Counted from the stretch's first letter, positions 25,225-34,520 are shown. The stretch is 64,000 nucleotides of DNA from Polyangiaceae bacterium (GCA_020633235.1 JACKEA010000005.1:815610-879609); one strand, 5' to 3'. Numbers and translations are program-made. The notes: generated by a model from the letters alone, not told the origin.

Positions 25225-26241
25225 TCACTGATACCAGGTGCACTTGCCCTGAACGCAGCCGCAGCCGCCCACGTTCATGGGCTGGGTGCACTCGCAGGTG
25301 CTGATCCCCGACGAGACGGCGGGGTTATAGCAAAGCTCACCGCCGCATCCGCCGCCCACGCAGTCCGCGTCGGTGGTGCAGCTGTCGTTGCTGTTCTTCA
25401 CGCAAGCGCCGGTGGCGGGCACGCGGGTCGTGCACTGTGCGGCGTAGTCGTCGCAGCAGTCGCCGTAGTACTTGCAGACGCTGTCGCAGTAGCAGCTCTT
25501 GTCCGCGCTCACGCCGCCGCAGTGCCCCGCGCAGCTGTTGGTCGCCGGGGGTGCGTCCACACACATTCCGCCGCAGTCCGCGCCGCCGTTCTTCGGGTCG
25601 CAGCCATCGCCGGGCACGTCCACGCACTCCTGCCCTGCCGGGCATTGGATGCCCGCGAAGCCGCCGCAGAACGCGCCGCTCGGCGGGCACTCGGCGATCT
25701 CCCAGCCGCAAGTGCCATCGTCGTTCTTCAAGCACTTGCCCGTCGGACCGGCAACGTTCTTGCCGTCGGGGCACAGCTTCGTGGGCATGCCGGGCGCTGG
25801 GCCGCACAAGTCCGCTGCGCACTCGCCGCCCACGGGGACGTCGTCCACGCAAATGCCACCGCAGTCGGCGCCACCGTTGTTCGGATCGCAGCCGTCGTTC
25901 GGATCGTCCACGCACACCTTGCCATCGGGGCACGGCAGGTTCGCGAAACCGCCGCAAGTCGTGGAAGTGGGCTCACACACCGCCTTCTTGTCCGCACAGC
26001 AGTCGCCGTACGTGACGCAGGCCGCGTCGCACCAACAAGACCCGTTCTTGCTCTTGCCCCCACAGTATTTCTTCGAGCCCCATTGGGCTTGGCAGCTCCC
26101 CGGTGGGGGTCCCTTGCCCAGATGCAGGTCGCGACGTTCCGACTGGGACACGCCCTCGTCCGGCGCTGGGGGACCGTCCGTCGCCGCAGAGCAACCGATC
26201 GCGAGCAGCGCCAACGCGCCGAACCAGTAAGTCTTGGTCAT
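25225..26241 (-). CDS. Cys-rich lipoprotein with two somatomedin-B-like domains
   Basis: 338 aa from ATG 26241, preceded by a GGGAGGGAG ribosome site. Lipobox in FGALALLAIGC. Residues about 37-76 form an eight-Cys domain with the somatomedin-B spacing (CGGKSKNGSCWCDAACVTYG then DCC), and a second copy lies near residues 230-265 (CYCDSVCKYYGDCCDDYAAQ). Between them are two related segments with VCVDDPNDGCDPNNGGADCG and ECVDVPGDGCDPKNGGADCG. More Cys follow near the C-terminus. It is probably an outer-membrane lipoprotein stabilised by disulfides and used for binding. No enzyme motif is seen. It is the first gene of a pair with mutT. Confidence 0.82.
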   Translation of the reverse strand: MTKTYWFGALALLAIGCSAATDGPPAPDEGVSQSERRDLHLGKGPPPGSCQAQWGSKKYCGGKSKNGSCWCDAACVTYGDCCADKKAVCEPTSTTCGGFANLPCPDGKVCVDDPNDGCDPNNGGADCGGICVDDVPVGGECAADLCGPAPGMPTKLCPDGKNVAGPTGKCLKNDDGTCGWEIAECPPSGAFCGGFAGIQCPAGQECVDVPGDGCDPKNGGADCGGMCVDAPPATNSCAGHCGGVSADKSCYCDSVCKYYGDCCDDYAAQCTTRVPATGACVKNSNDSCTTDADCVGGGCGGELCYNPAVSSGISTCECTQPMNVGGCGCVQGKCTWYQ

Positions 26242-26411
26242 TCGAATCTCCCTCCCCACATGTAGGTCTGTGTGGGTGCTCGCCGCGATGGGTACCGCTC
26301 TCGCAGCCCCCGATCAAGTCCCAAGCTCCACTTTCCCCGGATTCTGCCGGCAGCGAAACTGCCTCACCTGCCCGCGTCAGGTATAACGGTGGGATCCGAG
26401 GAGCAGCTTTG

Positions 26412-28259
26412 ATGAAACGCAAGCCGAGAGCACCCGCCTGGCTGCTCGCCAGCACCTTCGCCGTCACCTTGCCTTGGCTCGTCACCACCGGGTGCTCGAG
26501 CGACAAGCCCCCGGCCAAGGGACAGCTCATGGTCGCCTTCCAGACGGACATGGAGATCCCGAAGGACGTGACCTCCATCCGGATCCAGGTCACCCAGCTC
26601 GGCTTGGTGCGCCACGACGCCAGCTACACGCTGGGACCCGACCAAGCCAAGCTGCCCGCCACCTTGGCCATCATCGCGGGGGAGCGCGCCAGTGATCCCG
26701 TCACCATCAAGCTCATCGCCTATCGCGATTCGGAAGCCCACGTGGTGCAGAAGATCACCACCACCGTTCCCGGAGATCGCATCGCCACGCTGCACATGCC
26801 GGTCGAGTGGCTGTGTTGGGATCAGGTCACTGGCAGCGGCGAGGACGTGGACGACAACTGCGGCGCGGATGCAACCTGCGTCGCGGGGGACTGCAAGGAC
26901 AGCCACGTCGATTCCAGCAGCCTGCAGACATACACGGGCAAGAACGTGTTCGGCGGAGCATCGGGTCCCGGCGCCGGTGGCACCTGTCTAGACGTGCTCA
27001 CTTGTTTCTCCCAGGGCTATCAGACTCCGGTGGACACCTCGGACTGTAGCGTGGCGCTGCCCTCCGGCGCCACGGACGAGACGACCAACGTCGGCCTGGT
27101 GCTGCCCCTCGGCAACTTGGGCATCTGCAGCTCCTCCACCTGCATGGTGGCGCTGACGCAAGACTCGTGGTCCGGCTACACCATAGAAAACGGCCGCGCG
27201 AAGCTGCCGAAGTCGGTGTGCACCAAGCTCGCAAAGCAGGACGCGCTGGGCGTCGCGGTCACCTCCGCTTGCCCCGCCAAGACCAGCGGCATCCCCACCT
27301 GCGGCCCCTGGTCCAGCGTCACGAGCTTGCCCGGGAGCTTCGATGCCGGCGCGCCGGACGCGACGCTGGTGCACACGGATGCCGGCGGCGATGCCCCCGT
27401 CGACGCCCAACCCGAAGCCTCCGAGGACGCCAACGACGGCCAGGTCGTGATCCTACCTGCGCCGGAGCTCGGCCGCACCTGCAGCAGCGACGCCGAGTGC
27501 GGCAGCCTCAGCTGCATCAAGCCCAGCGACACGACCTTGGACGGCTTCGGCGTGACGGGCGGGGTGTGCACCGCTTCCTGCGACGGCGACGCGACCGTGT
27601 GCGGCAAGTACAAGACCGGCTCGGTGTGCGTGGATCTGAACCCCGCCACCAACGGCGGCAAGGTGTGCCTCGAGTCGTGCACGGCGGACGACGCTGGGGT
27701 CCAATGTAGCGGTCGCACGGACGTCGCGTGCCTCAGCCTGAAGGACTCCGCAACCGGAACGATGGTCAACACCTGTCAGCCGGTGTGCAGCGCCAGCACC
27801 AACTGCGGAACGAGCTTCTGCGACTTGGGCAGCGGCTTGTGCACGCCCACTCAGCCCACGGGGGACACCGGAACCCTGGGGACCGAGTGCACGGGCGACG
27901 GAGGCACCAGCACCACCTGCGAGGGCGCCTGCAAGCCCTTCGTGGATCCCGGCACCCAGCAGACCTTGGTCTCCTGCAGCGGGCTCTGCAGCCTGGGCAG
28001 CATCGGCTGCGGCTGGGATGGCGCGAGCTTGCCGGGCAACGTGGCCTGCGCGTGGGCCGCGGATCCCAATAACCAGACCATTGGCGCCGGGGGCTTCTGC
28101 GTGGAGCTCTGCGACTGCCAAACCACGTGCGCCAACCCGAGCTTCCAGTGCACGGAGTTCCCGCAATACTTGAAGGGGGTATACGACCCGAAGTGGGTCG
28201 GCTACTGCAGCCCGCCGTTCAATCCCGACGGCACTCCCCTGGCCGGCGCCCCCTGCTGA
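26412..28259 (+). CDS. Large Cys-rich lipoprotein
   Basis: 615 aa. GAGGAGC eight bases before the ATG; lipobox in LPWLVTTGC. Residues about 35-140 look like a beta-sandwich (GQLMVAFQTDMEIPKDVTSIRIQV ending with VPGDRIATLHMPVEWLCW is typical of secreted carrier-type domains). The rest carries over 35 Cys, with two dickkopf-like Cys segments around LGRTCSSDAECGSLSC and SASTNCGTSFCDLG. The function is unknown; adhesion or sensing at the outer membrane is likely from the composition. It ends seven bases before a Ser/Thr kinase gene, so it probably belongs to that cassette (lipoprotein, kinase, PEGA protein). Confidence 0.75.
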   Translation: MKRKPRAPAWLLASTFAVTLPWLVTTGCSSDKPPAKGQLMVAFQTDMEIPKDVTSIRIQVTQLGLVRHDASYTLGPDQAKLPATLAIIAGERASDPVTIKLIAYRDSEAHVVQKITTTVPGDRIATLHMPVEWLCWDQVTGSGEDVDDNCGADATCVAGDCKDSHVDSSSLQTYTGKNVFGGASGPGAGGTCLDVLTCFSQGYQTPVDTSDCSVALPSGATDETTNVGLVLPLGNLGICSSSTCMVALTQDSWSGYTIENGRAKLPKSVCTKLAKQDALGVAVTSACPAKTSGIPTCGPWSSVTSLPGSFDAGAPDATLVHTDAGGDAPVDAQPEASEDANDGQVVILPAPELGRTCSSDAECGSLSCIKPSDTTLDGFGVTGGVCTASCDGDATVCGKYKTGSVCVDLNPATNGGKVCLESCTADDAGVQCSGRTDVACLSLKDSATGTMVNTCQPVCSASTNCGTSFCDLGSGLCTPTQPTGDTGTLGTECTGDGGTSTTCEGACKPFVDPGTQQTLVSCSGLCSLGSIGCGWDGASLPGNVACAWAADPNNQTIGAGGFCVELCDCQTTCANPSFQCTEFPQYLKGVYDPKWVGYCSPPFNPDGTPLAGAPC

Positions 28260-28266
28260 GCCCCCC

Positions 28267-29640
28267 ATGACCGATCGCGATTCGATGCCACCCGTCGGCC
28301 CCGGCGACGTGCTCGCCGGAAAGTACCGAGTGGAACGCGTGCTCGGTGCCGGCGGCATGGGCGTGGTGGTCGCCGCGACGCATCTGGAGCTGCGCGACAA
28401 GGTCGCGGTGAAGTTCCTGCGCGAGGAAGCCCTCGAGAGCGAAGAAGCCGCGGCGCGCTTCGTGCGCGAAGCGCGCGCCGCAGTACGCATCAAGAGCGAG
28501 CACGTGGCTCGCGTCATCGACGTGGGGCGCCTGGAGAGCGGTGCGCCGTACATGGTGATGGAATACCTCGAGGGCCACGACCTCAGCGAGCGCAGCGGAG
28601 TGCTGTCCATCGAGGACGCAGTGGACTACGTGATCCAAGCCTGCGACGCGATGGCCGAAGCCCACGCCGCGGGCATCATCCATCGCGACCTGAAGCCGGC
28701 GAATCTTTTCCTCACCCAGCGCTCGGATGGGGCCGCCGTGGTGAAGGTGCTCGACTTCGGGATCTCCAAGATGACCCTACCCGAGGTGAGCGAGGCAGGT
28801 CTCACCCGCACCAGCACGGCCATGGGCTCGCCGCTGTACATGTCTCCAGAGCAGATGCGCTCCGCCAAGGACGTGGACCTCCGCACCGACGTGTGGGCCC
28901 TCGGAGCCATTTTGTTCGAGCTGCTCGCCGGTGCGACACCGTTCACGGGCAACAGCTTCCCGGAGCTGTGCGCATCGATCCTGAGCGCGCCGCCTCGCCC
29001 CTTGCGCGAGCTTCGCCCGGAGGTACCCGAAGCCCTCGAGGCAGTCGTCGCTCGCTGCCTCGCCAAGGAAGCGACGGATCGCTACGCTAGCGTCGCCGAC
29101 CTCGCGGCCGCTCTGATGCCCTTCGCCCCGCGCCGCTCTCGGCAGCTGGTGGAGCGCGCGCGCAACGTACTCACGCGCGCGGGCATTGCTTCGGAGATCG
29201 ACATCGAGATCCCCGTCAGCGTCGCCGAAACGCGCTTGGAAGGTCCCAGCCGCACCAAGACCGCATGGGCGGAGACCGCGCCGGAAGCGGATTCGAAACC
29301 CCGAGCCTTCATCTGGCTGGCGCTCGCCGGCATCCTCGCCCTGGGCGGCATCGGCGTCGCGGTCGTGGTCTCGCGCTCCACCCCGCCAGCTACCCCCGAG
29401 CCCAGCGCCACGGTCGTGACCGCAGCGCCGACCCCCGCTCCCGAGCCCACTCCCAGCGCGGCCCCCACCCCCAGCGTCGCCCCGGCCGTGGAGGAGGAAG
29501 CCGGCGCCCCCGCGGTCGAGAGCGCTCCCAAGCCCAAAATCGCGGCGCCCAAACCTGCCCCCAAGCCCACCGCCACCCCCGCTCCGCCCCCGACGCAGCC
29601 CCCTCCTCCGAAGAACCCTTTGGATATCGGTCTCAAGTAG
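28267..29640 (+). CDS. Ser/Thr protein kinase (PknB type) with membrane anchor
   Basis: 457 aa. The kinase domain covers residues about 20-280: glycine loop GAGGMGVV, catalytic Lys in KVAVKFL, HRDLKPANLF, DFGISKM and GSPLYMSPEQM. All catalytic residues are present. A single transmembrane helix (FIWLALAGILALGGIGVAVVV) near residue 350 is followed by about 80 residues of Pro/Ala/Thr-rich periplasmic tail. It probably phosphorylates cytoplasmic targets in response to an envelope signal. No Shine-Dalgarno is seen; the start lies seven bases after the upstream stop, suggesting coupling. The PEGA gene follows eight bases later. Confidence 0.92.
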   Translation: MTDRDSMPPVGPGDVLAGKYRVERVLGAGGMGVVVAATHLELRDKVAVKFLREEALESEEAAARFVREARAAVRIKSEHVARVIDVGRLESGAPYMVMEYLEGHDLSERSGVLSIEDAVDYVIQACDAMAEAHAAGIIHRDLKPANLFLTQRSDGAAVVKVLDFGISKMTLPEVSEAGLTRTSTAMGSPLYMSPEQMRSAKDVDLRTDVWALGAILFELLAGATPFTGNSFPELCASILSAPPRPLRELRPEVPEALEAVVARCLAKEATDRYASVADLAAALMPFAPRRSRQLVERARNVLTRAGIASEIDIEIPVSVAETRLEGPSRTKTAWAETAPEADSKPRAFIWLALAGILALGGIGVAVVVSRSTPPATPEPSATVVTAAPTPAPEPTPSAAPTPSVAPAVEEEAGAPAVESAPKPKIAAPKPAPKPTATPAPPPTQPPPPKNPLDIGLK

Positions 29641-29648
29641 AGCTCTCC

Positions 29649-30662
29649 ATGTTCAAGCCCCACGCCGCCCTGGCCCTCGTTCTGTGCACCTCGCTGGCGA
29701 CACCCACCTTGCTCGCGCAGCCGAAGAAGGACCCGCCCGCCGCCAAGGCGGAGGAGGCCGCCACGCCAGCGCCGCTCGCGGAGTCCCTCACCGGGGACGC
29801 CAAGAGCGAGTACGAGGCGGGCCGCATCCTGTACCAAGACGGCGACTACGCCGGCGCGAAGTTGAAGTTCGAGCGTGCCTACGACCTCAGCAAGGACGCA
29901 CGACTGCTGTGGAACGTCGCCGCCGCGGAGAAGAACCTGCGCCACTACTCCAAGGTGATCCGCGCCCTCGAACGCTACCTGGCGGAGGGCGGGGATACCA
30001 TTTCCGACGAGGACCGCGCCGACGCCGAGCGGCTGATTCAGACGGTATCGGAGTTCGTGACCAAGGTCCGCTTCGACGTGAACGAGCCCGGGGCCACCGT
30101 GACGGTGGACGCGGACGACGTGGGCCAGACGCCCATTGCGGATCCCGTCCTGGTGGACATGGGCCGTCGCACCATCAAGGCGACCAAGACGGGCTTCAAG
30201 GACGCCAGCGTGAAGCAAGATCTTCCCGGCGGCGAGGAAGTCACCATCAAGCTGAAGCTCGAAGCCATCGTCCACGAAGGCCGCGTGCGCGTGCTCGCGG
30301 GCGTAGGCGACACCATCGCCATCGATGGCAAGGTGGTGGGCAAGAACACCTGGCAGGGAAAGCTCGACAGCGGCGTCCACACCCTCTCGGTGACCGGTAA
30401 GGGCAAGCGCCCCTACCAGGGCGACATCATCGTGCAGGACGATCAGCTCACCAGCACGAACATCGCCCTCGAGCCCATCGCTCCACCCCCGGCCGCAGCC
30501 AAGGACGACGGCATCGCTTGGCCCTGGTTCGTCGGCGGTGCCGCCCTCGCGGCGGGCCTCGGCGTGGGCGCCTACTTGCTGTTCAAACCGGACGACGAAA
30601 CGGCACCGCCCACGGTACCGGGCACGCTGGATCCCGGCACCGTTCAGCTGCGGTTCTGGTGA
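29649..30662 (+). CDS. TPR-PEGA protein of kinase cassette 1
   Basis: 337 aa. Signal peptide ending near LLAQP, an Ala/Pro linker, a TPR pair (AKSEYEAGRILYQDGDYAGAK, ARLLWNVAAAEKNLRHYSKV), then two PEGA-like beta repeats: VRFDVNEPGATVTVDADDVG and RVRVLAGVGDTIAIDGKVVG. A C-terminal transmembrane helix (WPWFVGGAALAAGLGVGAYLLF) ends in a short tail. PEGA proteins are envelope-exposed and often encoded beside Ser/Thr kinases, as here. Probable role: sensor or scaffold for the kinase. Its stop is four bases from the stop of the convergent LamG gene. Confidence 0.85.
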   Translation: MFKPHAALALVLCTSLATPTLLAQPKKDPPAAKAEEAATPAPLAESLTGDAKSEYEAGRILYQDGDYAGAKLKFERAYDLSKDARLLWNVAAAEKNLRHYSKVIRALERYLAEGGDTISDEDRADAERLIQTVSEFVTKVRFDVNEPGATVTVDADDVGQTPIADPVLVDMGRRTIKATKTGFKDASVKQDLPGGEEVTIKLKLEAIVHEGRVRVLAGVGDTIAIDGKVVGKNTWQGKLDSGVHTLSVTGKGKRPYQGDIIVQDDQLTSTNIALEPIAPPPAAAKDDGIAWPWFVGGAALAAGLGVGAYLLFKPDDETAPPTVPGTLDPGTVQLRFW

Positions 30663-30666
30663 TGCG

Positions 30667-31587
30667 TCACAGACTGCAACCTGTCGCCTCGGCGTAGGTG
30701 CCGCCGGCGTCGATGCAGATCTCGTCCACCGTGCGAGCGACGGTCCACCACTTGACCTCGTCCACCACGCCATTGAACGCCGGCTCGGGACCCTCGCTCT
30801 TGCCAATGTGAAGATTCGACACCAGCGGCCCGAGGGCGCCGCCCGCCACCGAGCTCGAGAGCTTTCCGTTCACGTACAGCGACAGCTCCGAGCCATCGTT
30901 GACGACGGCCACGTGGGACCAACCGCTACCGATGACGTCGTAGTCGCTGGTCAAGATCGCCGAGGCCTGACTGGCGCGGGAGAACACCACCTGGATGTTG
31001 CCCAGGTTGGTCTTGATCCGAACCTGGCTGTCACCGCTGCCAATGCCGCGGCTCAGGATGGTTCCGCTCGAAACGCCGCTCAGCCGCACCCACAGCTCGA
31101 TGGTCGCCGCCGACGAAAAGTCGAGGGAAGCATTGGCGGGGATCACGATGCGGCCGTCGCCGCCGGAGAAGCTGGCGCCCTTTCCGTTCTTGCCGCTGAC
31201 GAAGGCCACGCCGCTGCCGAGGGCCATGCCGTCGTTGCCGTGGCCCGACTCGTCGCTCACCGCGCCGCTGTTCGTCTCGAAGTCGTAGTACGCGGACAGC
31301 CCAACGGTGGGCGCGCCGCCCTGCCCGCCGGCTCCTGCTGCGCCGGCCTCACCCCCCGCGCCCGCCGCGCCCCCGCTGCCGGAAGTCTCGGGCATGCCCG
31401 TGGAGTCGTCGCCTTGATTGCCGAGCACCGGCGGCGGCGCCGCCTGATAGCCCGGCTCGTTCGCCGGAGGCTGAGCCCCGGTGTCGTCCATCCCCACCGC
31501 GTTGGCGCAGGCGCCGCAGGCAAACAGCAGCGACACCACGCTGATTCGAGCCAATCCCCCACAAATCCCCAGCTCCCTGCTCGTCAT
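30667..31587 (-). CDS. LamG/concanavalin-like lectin lipoprotein
   Basis: 306 aa from ATG 31587; the open frame is longer, but only this start leads directly into the signal SVVSLLFACGACANA. A Pro-rich and Gly/Ala-rich linker (AAGAGGEAGAAGAGGQGG) is followed by a roughly 200-residue LamG fold: SAYYDFETNSGAVSDESGHG, SFSGGDGRIVIPANASLDFS, ATIELWVRLSG, WSHVAVVNDGSELSLYVNG and VDEVKWWTVARTVDEI. Such domains bind glycans or proteins outside the cell. It is the last gene of a minus-strand run after the FHA activator and the hydrolase, and may belong to their operon. Confidence 0.85.
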   Translation of the reverse strand: MTSRELGICGGLARISVVSLLFACGACANAVGMDDTGAQPPANEPGYQAAPPPVLGNQGDDSTGMPETSGSGGAAGAGGEAGAAGAGGQGGAPTVGLSAYYDFETNSGAVSDESGHGNDGMALGSGVAFVSGKNGKGASFSGGDGRIVIPANASLDFSSAATIELWVRLSGVSSGTILSRGIGSGDSQVRIKTNLGNIQVVFSRASQASAILTSDYDVIGSGWSHVAVVNDGSELSLYVNGKLSSSVAGGALGPLVSNLHIGKSEGPEPAFNGVVDEVKWWTVARTVDEICIDAGGTYAEATGCSL

Positions 31588-31655
31588 GGAGCGGGGTCTA
31601 GCGCACCTCCTCGCCCACGCACATACAAAAACGCACACTGTAGGACAAATTTCCT

Positions 31656-32492
31656 TCAGAACGCATCATTTTCTAGTTCTGTTGGATTTTGTCGATCCGC
31701 CGCGGAAGCAAGCAGCCAGTCAAACAACGTCCCCATCACCCGCGGCGCGTCGGGGCCGAACTCCCCGTGCGCCGCCTTTGGCAGCTCGAAGTAGCGCGCC
31801 TCCACACCGCCGCGCTCGATCTGTTCGGCACTGATTCGGTAGTTGCGGCGGTACTCGCGGCCACCGCGCGTCACCGCCACCCGCGCCGCCCCCCGCAGCT
31901 TCAGGAAGCTCGGTGTGGCCGGCCCGCTCATCAGCGCGACGCGCCGATAGCGATCGGGATACACCCACGCCAAGTCCTCTGCGCGCTGCGCGCCCTCGGA
32001 GTAGCCGACCAGCACGATGGGGCCCAGTCCCTTCCCCACGCTGCCGAGAGCGCGGCGGATGCGGTAGTCGAGGTACTTCATGTCCGCCGTGAAGCGATAG
32101 CGCCCCGGGCGGTTGCGACAGGGCGCGTCGCCGTAGATGGCGACCACCGTGGCGTGGCGCTGGGCCGTCGGCGCCCATTCGTCGATGCGTCGTGGGTCCC
32201 CGCAGAAGCCGTGGAGGTACACGACGGTCGCGCCCGGGGCGCCCGGCGCCACGAACGCCGGTAGATCTCCGCTCACCGGTAGCTGCCGGATCGGCGCGGG
32301 CTCGGACCGGGCGTCATCCTGCCGCGGTGGCGGCGCCACGATGCGGAGCGCGGGCCGCTGCACCGGCCGCGGCGGCTCCGGCGCGAGCGTGTCGGATCGG
32401 GCCCGGGCCGCCTCGAAGCCCCCTCGAAGCGCCACTCCGGCGGCCACCATGACCACCGACAAGCCAGCTACTTTCAGGAACTTGAAGCGCAA
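31656..32492 (-). CDS. Alpha/beta hydrolase (secreted or anchored)
   Basis: 278 aa. An N-terminal hydrophobic segment (VAGLSVVMVAAGVAL) acts as signal or anchor, followed by a Pro-rich linker. The hydrolase core shows VVYLHGFCGD (oxyanion region), the nucleophile elbow VLVGYSEGAQ and the catalytic His in LPKAAHGEFG. It looks like a small esterase or dienelactone-hydrolase-type enzyme acting outside the cytoplasm; the substrate is unknown. It lies 39 bp downstream of the FHA-sigma54 activator gene and 68 bp upstream of the LamG lipoprotein gene, all on the minus strand. Confidence 0.85.
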   Translation of the reverse strand: MRFKFLKVAGLSVVMVAAGVALRGGFEAARARSDTLAPEPPRPVQRPALRIVAPPPRQDDARSEPAPIRQLPVSGDLPAFVAPGAPGATVVYLHGFCGDPRRIDEWAPTAQRHATVVAIYGDAPCRNRPGRYRFTADMKYLDYRIRRALGSVGKGLGPIVLVGYSEGAQRAEDLAWVYPDRYRRVALMSGPATPSFLKLRGAARVAVTRGGREYRRNYRISAEQIERGGVEARYFELPKAAHGEFGPDAPRVMGTLFDWLLASAADRQNPTELENDAF

Positions 32493-32531
32493 CCACGGAA
32501 GTATTGCATGAATCCCCCCAGGGCGCCCGTT

Positions 32532-33863
32532 TCAGGAATCCTTACGACTCATGCCCGCACGCTCGAGCAAGCGATACAGGTGCTTGCGCTCGATGCCGGA
32601 GATGCGCGCGGCCTGTGACACGTTGTCGCCCGCACGCAGCAGCAGGTCTTTCAGGTAGTCGCGCTCGAAGCGTAGGATGAGCTCGCTCTTCGCTTCTTGA
32701 AACGGTCGATCCGCTCGCGCAACCACGTCCGTGTCGCGCTTCGACGTGGCGCCGCTGAGCAAGATGGGCAGCTCGGCGAACGGAGCTCCAGGCGGGCTCA
32801 GCGCCACCGCGCGCGCGATGATGTTACGGAGCTCCCGGACGTTGCCGGGGAAGTTGTAGCGCAAGAGCCGGTTGAGGTTCTCGCTGGCGAGATCCTGCTC
32901 GGGACGCCCCTCGCGCGCCAAGAACACCCGCACCAGCTCCTCCACGTCCTCGAGGCGCTGCCGCAGGGGTGGCAGGTGCACCTCCACCACGGCCAGGCGA
33001 TAGAAGAGGTCGCCACGGAAGGTGCCGCGGCTCACTTCCTCTTCCAAGTTTCGATGGGTCGCGGCCACCACCCGCACATCGAAGCGCTCCGGTCGACGCC
33101 CCCCGAGCCGCGTCACCTCTCCCGTTTCGAGCAGACGGAGCAGCTTCGGCTGCAGGGCCAGCGGCAGATCGCCGATCTCGTCCAGGAACAGCGTGCCGCC
33201 ATGCGCCAGCTCGAAGGCGCCGGGGCGATCGGCGTGAGCGCCGGTGAAGGCGCCTTTGACGTGCCCGAAGAGGTCGCTCTCGATCAGCGTTTCGCTGGAC
33301 GCGCCGCAGTCGAACACCACGAAGGCCTGGTCCTTACGCGGACTGTGGTCGTGCACCGCGCGGGCGGCGAGCTCCTTGCCGGTCCCGCTCTCCCCGAGCA
33401 GTAAGATGGGTGCGTTCGAAGCGCTGGCCCGCTCGAGCACCGCGTAGATTTGCCGCATCGCGACGCTGGATCCGACCAGAGCACCGAAGGAGCCGCGCTC
33501 GCTGGGCGGGATCAGCACGCATTCTTCCGCGGGGACCAGCTCCAGCAGGCTCGACCCCACACGCAGCACCGCCCCCACGGGAACGGTCGCTTTCTGGATC
33601 GCCACGCCGTCCACCAGGGTGCCGTTGCGCGACCCCAGATCGGTGACGTCGAAGCCCTCGGCGCGCGGCACGATGGTGCAGTGCCGTCGAGAAACAGCGG
33701 CGTCTTGCAGCACGACATCCGCGGCGGGCTCGGCGCCCACCACCACCCCGGCTCCCGGGATCTCGATCTCCAGCCCCGCATCGGCGCCGTGGATGACCCG
33801 CAGGCGGCAGCCGTGGGTGGCCTCCGCCACCGACATCCGATTCGTCGTCCGCGTCAGGCGCAT
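32532..33863 (-). CDS. FHA-domain sigma54-dependent transcriptional activator
   Basis: 443 aa from ATG 33863. Residues about 18-110 form an FHA domain (VVVGAEPAADVVLQ, SRRHCTI, DLGSRNGT), which binds phosphothreonine. The AAA+ domain follows: Walker A GESGTGKE (157-164), GAFTGA (204-209, the sigma54 contact loop), Walker B GGTLFLDEIGDL, and NFPGNVRELRN. A Fis-type helix-turn-helix is at the C-terminus (NVSQAARISGIERKHLYRLL). There is no receiver domain, so input should be phosphoprotein binding, typically from Ser/Thr kinases. It is divergent from an operon with a predicted sigma54 promoter and a kinase gene. The longer open frame upstream was rejected because it would cover that promoter region. 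Confidence 0.95.
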   Translation of the reverse strand: MRLTRTTNRMSVAEATHGCRLRVIHGADAGLEIEIPGAGVVVGAEPAADVVLQDAAVSRRHCTIVPRAEGFDVTDLGSRNGTLVDGVAIQKATVPVGAVLRVGSSLLELVPAEECVLIPPSERGSFGALVGSSVAMRQIYAVLERASASNAPILLLGESGTGKELAARAVHDHSPRKDQAFVVFDCGASSETLIESDLFGHVKGAFTGAHADRPGAFELAHGGTLFLDEIGDLPLALQPKLLRLLETGEVTRLGGRRPERFDVRVVAATHRNLEEEVSRGTFRGDLFYRLAVVEVHLPPLRQRLEDVEELVRVFLAREGRPEQDLASENLNRLLRYNFPGNVRELRNIIARAVALSPPGAPFAELPILLSGATSKRDTDVVARADRPFQEAKSELILRFERDYLKDLLLRAGDNVSQAARISGIERKHLYRLLERAGMSRKDS

Positions 33864-33907
33864 GAGATCGCGGCCAGCATAGCCCGATGCGGCGACCAAG
33901 CCCCAGA

Positions 33908-33921
33908 CAAGTCGCGACTTG
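33908..33921. promoter_or_regulatory. Perfect 14-bp palindrome, candidate activator site
   Basis: CAAGTCGCGACTTG reads the same on both strands. Its centre is about 80 bp upstream of the start point predicted from the sigma54 match at 33968-33983, a usual place for an enhancer-binding activator site. Confidence 0.5.
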
Positions 33922-33967
33922 GGTTGGGGGCGCCACAACCGCAGGACGAAAACCCCGGAAATCTGCC

Positions 33968-33983
33968 CGGCACGCGGGTTGCT
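33968..33983 (+). promoter_or_regulatory. Sigma54 (-24/-12) promoter match
   Basis: CGGCACGCGGGTTGCT compared with the consensus TGGCACG-N4-TTGCW: all but the first consensus base match and the GG-N10-GC spacing is exact (GG at 33969-33970, GC at 33981-33982). It points toward the 34052 lipoprotein gene and gives a leader of about 58 nt. Confidence 0.65.
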
Positions 33984-34051
33984 GAAGGGCGAGCCCAATC
34001 GCGCCCAGGAAGTGAGCGGCGCACCCATCCCTTGGCTCGGAGAAACCTCAA

Positions 34052-34507
34052 ATGAAGCTCTTGAAACTCACCCTCGGACTCGGCGTACTCGCAGCGGCCA
34101 CGGGCTGCACCGCGCTGGGCCAGTACGCCCAGAGCGCGTCCGCGCTGAACGGTGGAACCCCCAACACGGCGGGCGCGACGCCTGCCACCAGCCCCGCCCT
34201 GCCCACCGCGCCCGCGCCGAGCGAAGCGGCCGCCGAAGGCAAGGCCAGCGGTCCCACCACCGTGAGCGTCTCCATCAAGAACTCCTGCGGCAAGACCGCC
34301 AAGGTGTTCTTCGGTGACAAGCCGAAGTTCGGCAGCGGCACCTACTCGACCATCGGCGACAACACTCGCACCAGCCACACCTTCGACGTGGGCGACCACT
34401 TCTGGCTGGTGGATGACGGGCAAAACGGCCTGTCCAGCGTGGAGATCGGCGACTCCGTCCGGGAGATCGAGATTGGCGGAGCCTGCGATCAGGTCACGAC
34501 CCACTGA
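34052..34507 (+). CDS. Small lipoprotein, first gene of sigma54-type operon
   Basis: 151 aa. GGAG eight bases before the ATG; lipobox in LGVLAAATGC. A Pro/Ala/Thr linker of about 45 residues leads to an all-beta domain of about 80 residues with two Cys (KNSCGKTAKVFFGDKPKFG, EIEIGGACDQVTTH), probably one disulfide. The function is unknown. It is preceded by the sigma54 promoter match and activator palindrome and is followed 42 bp later by a Ser/Thr kinase. It could be the envelope sensor or the output of that circuit; the sequence does not decide. Confidence 0.75.
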   Translation: MKLLKLTLGLGVLAAATGCTALGQYAQSASALNGGTPNTAGATPATSPALPTAPAPSEAAAEGKASGPTTVSVSIKNSCGKTAKVFFGDKPKFGSGTYSTIGDNTRTSHTFDVGDHFWLVDDGQNGLSSVEIGDSVREIEIGGACDQVTTH

Positions 34508-34520
34508 GGCCGCGTTGCCC

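Noticed and set aside
26382..26387. TATAAC as a -10 box before the 26412 lipoprotein
   Set aside because: No acceptable -35 element at 16-18 bp; distance to the ATG is short; kept out of the feature list.
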